A DNA stretch of 5,710 nt, from the NCBI GenBank assembly GCA_947443815.1, contig CANEXR010000194.1:1-5710 (forward strand). The letters are read 5' to 3'. Position 1 is the first letter of the stretch. The number at the start of each line of letters is the position of its first letter. Below are positions 5,362-5,710 of this stretch, in pieces. The stretch comes from Flavobacteriaceae bacterium (GTDB lineage: Bacteria > Bacteroidota > Bacteroidia > Flavobacteriales > Flavobacteriaceae). The translations under genes were made by a program, and so were the position numbers. The notes beneath the pieces were generated by a model that was given only the letters and a program-made list of their open reading frames with translations, made no database searches and had not been told where the DNA came from.

Positions 5362-5369
5362 TACTTTTG
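5362..5369 (+). promoter_or_regulatory. -7 element of the aspS promoter
   Basis: TACTTTTG matches TAnnTTTG and ends 18 bases before the aspS ATG. It sits in the 11-base string TTTACTTTTGC that also occurs at the mutY promoter. The -33 position shows only TTTTC (5334-5338), not TTG. The leader would be about 11-15 bases. Confidence 0.6.
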
Positions 5370-5387
5370 CAATCTAAAATTTAAATC

Positions 5388-5710
5388 ATGTATAGAAGTC
5401 ATACTTGTGGCGAACTAAATGCCACACATATCAATACAGAAGTTACTCTTGCCGGTTGGGTTCAAAAATCTCGGGATAAAGGATTTATGAATTGGGTAGA
5501 TTTGCGGGACCGTTATGGAATTACTCAATTAATTTTTGACGAAAGTCGTTCCGAAAAATCCGTTTTTGAAGTTGCTAAAACACTAGGACGTGAATTTGTA
5601 ATTCAAGTTAAAGGAATTGTTATTGAGCGGGAAGCCAAAAATAAAAACATACCAACAGGTGAAATCGAAATTTTAGTAACTGAACTAACTGTTTTGAATG
5701 CTGCATTGAC
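5388..5710 (+). CDS. aspS: Aspartyl-tRNA synthetase, N-terminal part, cut by the window edge
   Basis: The first 107 codons of the enzyme that joins aspartate to tRNA(Asp) using ATP, in the cytoplasm. The visible part is the N-terminal OB-fold that reads the anticodon: MYRSHTCGELN, then VTLAGWVQKSRDKGFMNWVD (19-38) and LRDRYGITQLIFDE (39-52), the AspRS form of the GWV...DLRDR...Q pattern. It continues with LGREFVIQVKGIVIER (66-81) and NKNIPTGEIEILV (85-97), matching the bacterial N-x-x-x-x-TGE-I-E-I signature. The catalytic domain with class II motifs 1-3 lies beyond the right edge; bacterial AspRS is about 580-590 residues. The start is the first Met, preceded by an A/T-rich leader without a ribosome site and by a -7 element. 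The gene appears to be transcribed alone from its own promoter, unrelated in function to gldD before it. Confidence 0.97.
   Translation, partial: MYRSHTCGELNATHINTEVTLAGWVQKSRDKGFMNWVDLRDRYGITQLIFDESRSEKSVFEVAKTLGREFVIQVKGIVIEREAKNKNIPTGEIEILVTELTVLNAAL

Larger units (their letters stand above)
4877..5387. other. A/T-rich spacer between gldD and aspS
   Basis: No complete gene is supported in these 511 bases. Weak structures are present: a 6-base stem (4971-4976 with 4987-4992) followed six bases later by seven T (4999-5005), which is the best but poor candidate for a gldD terminator; and a CGCCA/TGGCG stem (5131-5135 with 5143-5147). A reading frame broken by a single stop lies on the minus strand at 5021-5194. 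The aspS promoter is at the right end. Confidence 0.5.

Overview
This window reads as housekeeping chromosome from a Bacteroidetes bacterium, most likely a Flavobacterium or close relative. The evidence is low GC, intergenic DNA that is almost pure A/T, promoters built on the Bacteroidetes -7 element TAnnTTTG, near absence of Shine-Dalgarno sequences, and the gliding-motility genes gldE and gldD directly after mutY and ssb. I see no phage, IS, CRISPR or defence genes and no complete novel system.

Left part, minus strand (1-1255): the start of a ribonuclease E/G (rng, running off the left edge), a 30-residue Lys/Arg-rich protein of the AURKAIP1/COX24 (mS38/bS22-like) type, and an HU-family DNA-binding protein. 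HU and the small protein lie 30 bases apart and look co-transcribed. A hairpin terminator overlaps the last codons of the small gene. The spacer to rng (560-841) holds that terminator, a 15-base tandem repeat, a short GC-rich island and a long imperfect inverted repeat close to the rng start.

Middle, plus strand (1388-4876): mutY (adenine glycosylase), ssb (single-strand DNA-binding protein), gldE (CNNM/CorC-like membrane protein, TTG start) and gldD (lipoprotein). HU and mutY diverge from a 132-base gap carrying back-to-back promoters. ssb has its own -7 element and probably leads ssb-gldE-gldD; the gldE-gldD gap holds a 16-codon mini-ORF overlapping the gldD start codon.

Right part (4877-5710): a 511-base A/T-rich spacer, with a broken short reading frame on the minus strand as its only coding hint, followed by the first 107 codons of aspS (aspartyl-tRNA synthetase) behind its own promoter.

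Together the genes cover RNA processing, translation, nucleoid structure, repair of oxidised guanine mispairs, single-strand DNA protection and two parts of the gliding/type IX secretion apparatus. The points worth a second look are small: the terminator inside the tiny ribosomal-type gene, the mini-ORF before gldD, the structured leader of rng, and the broken frame before aspS.
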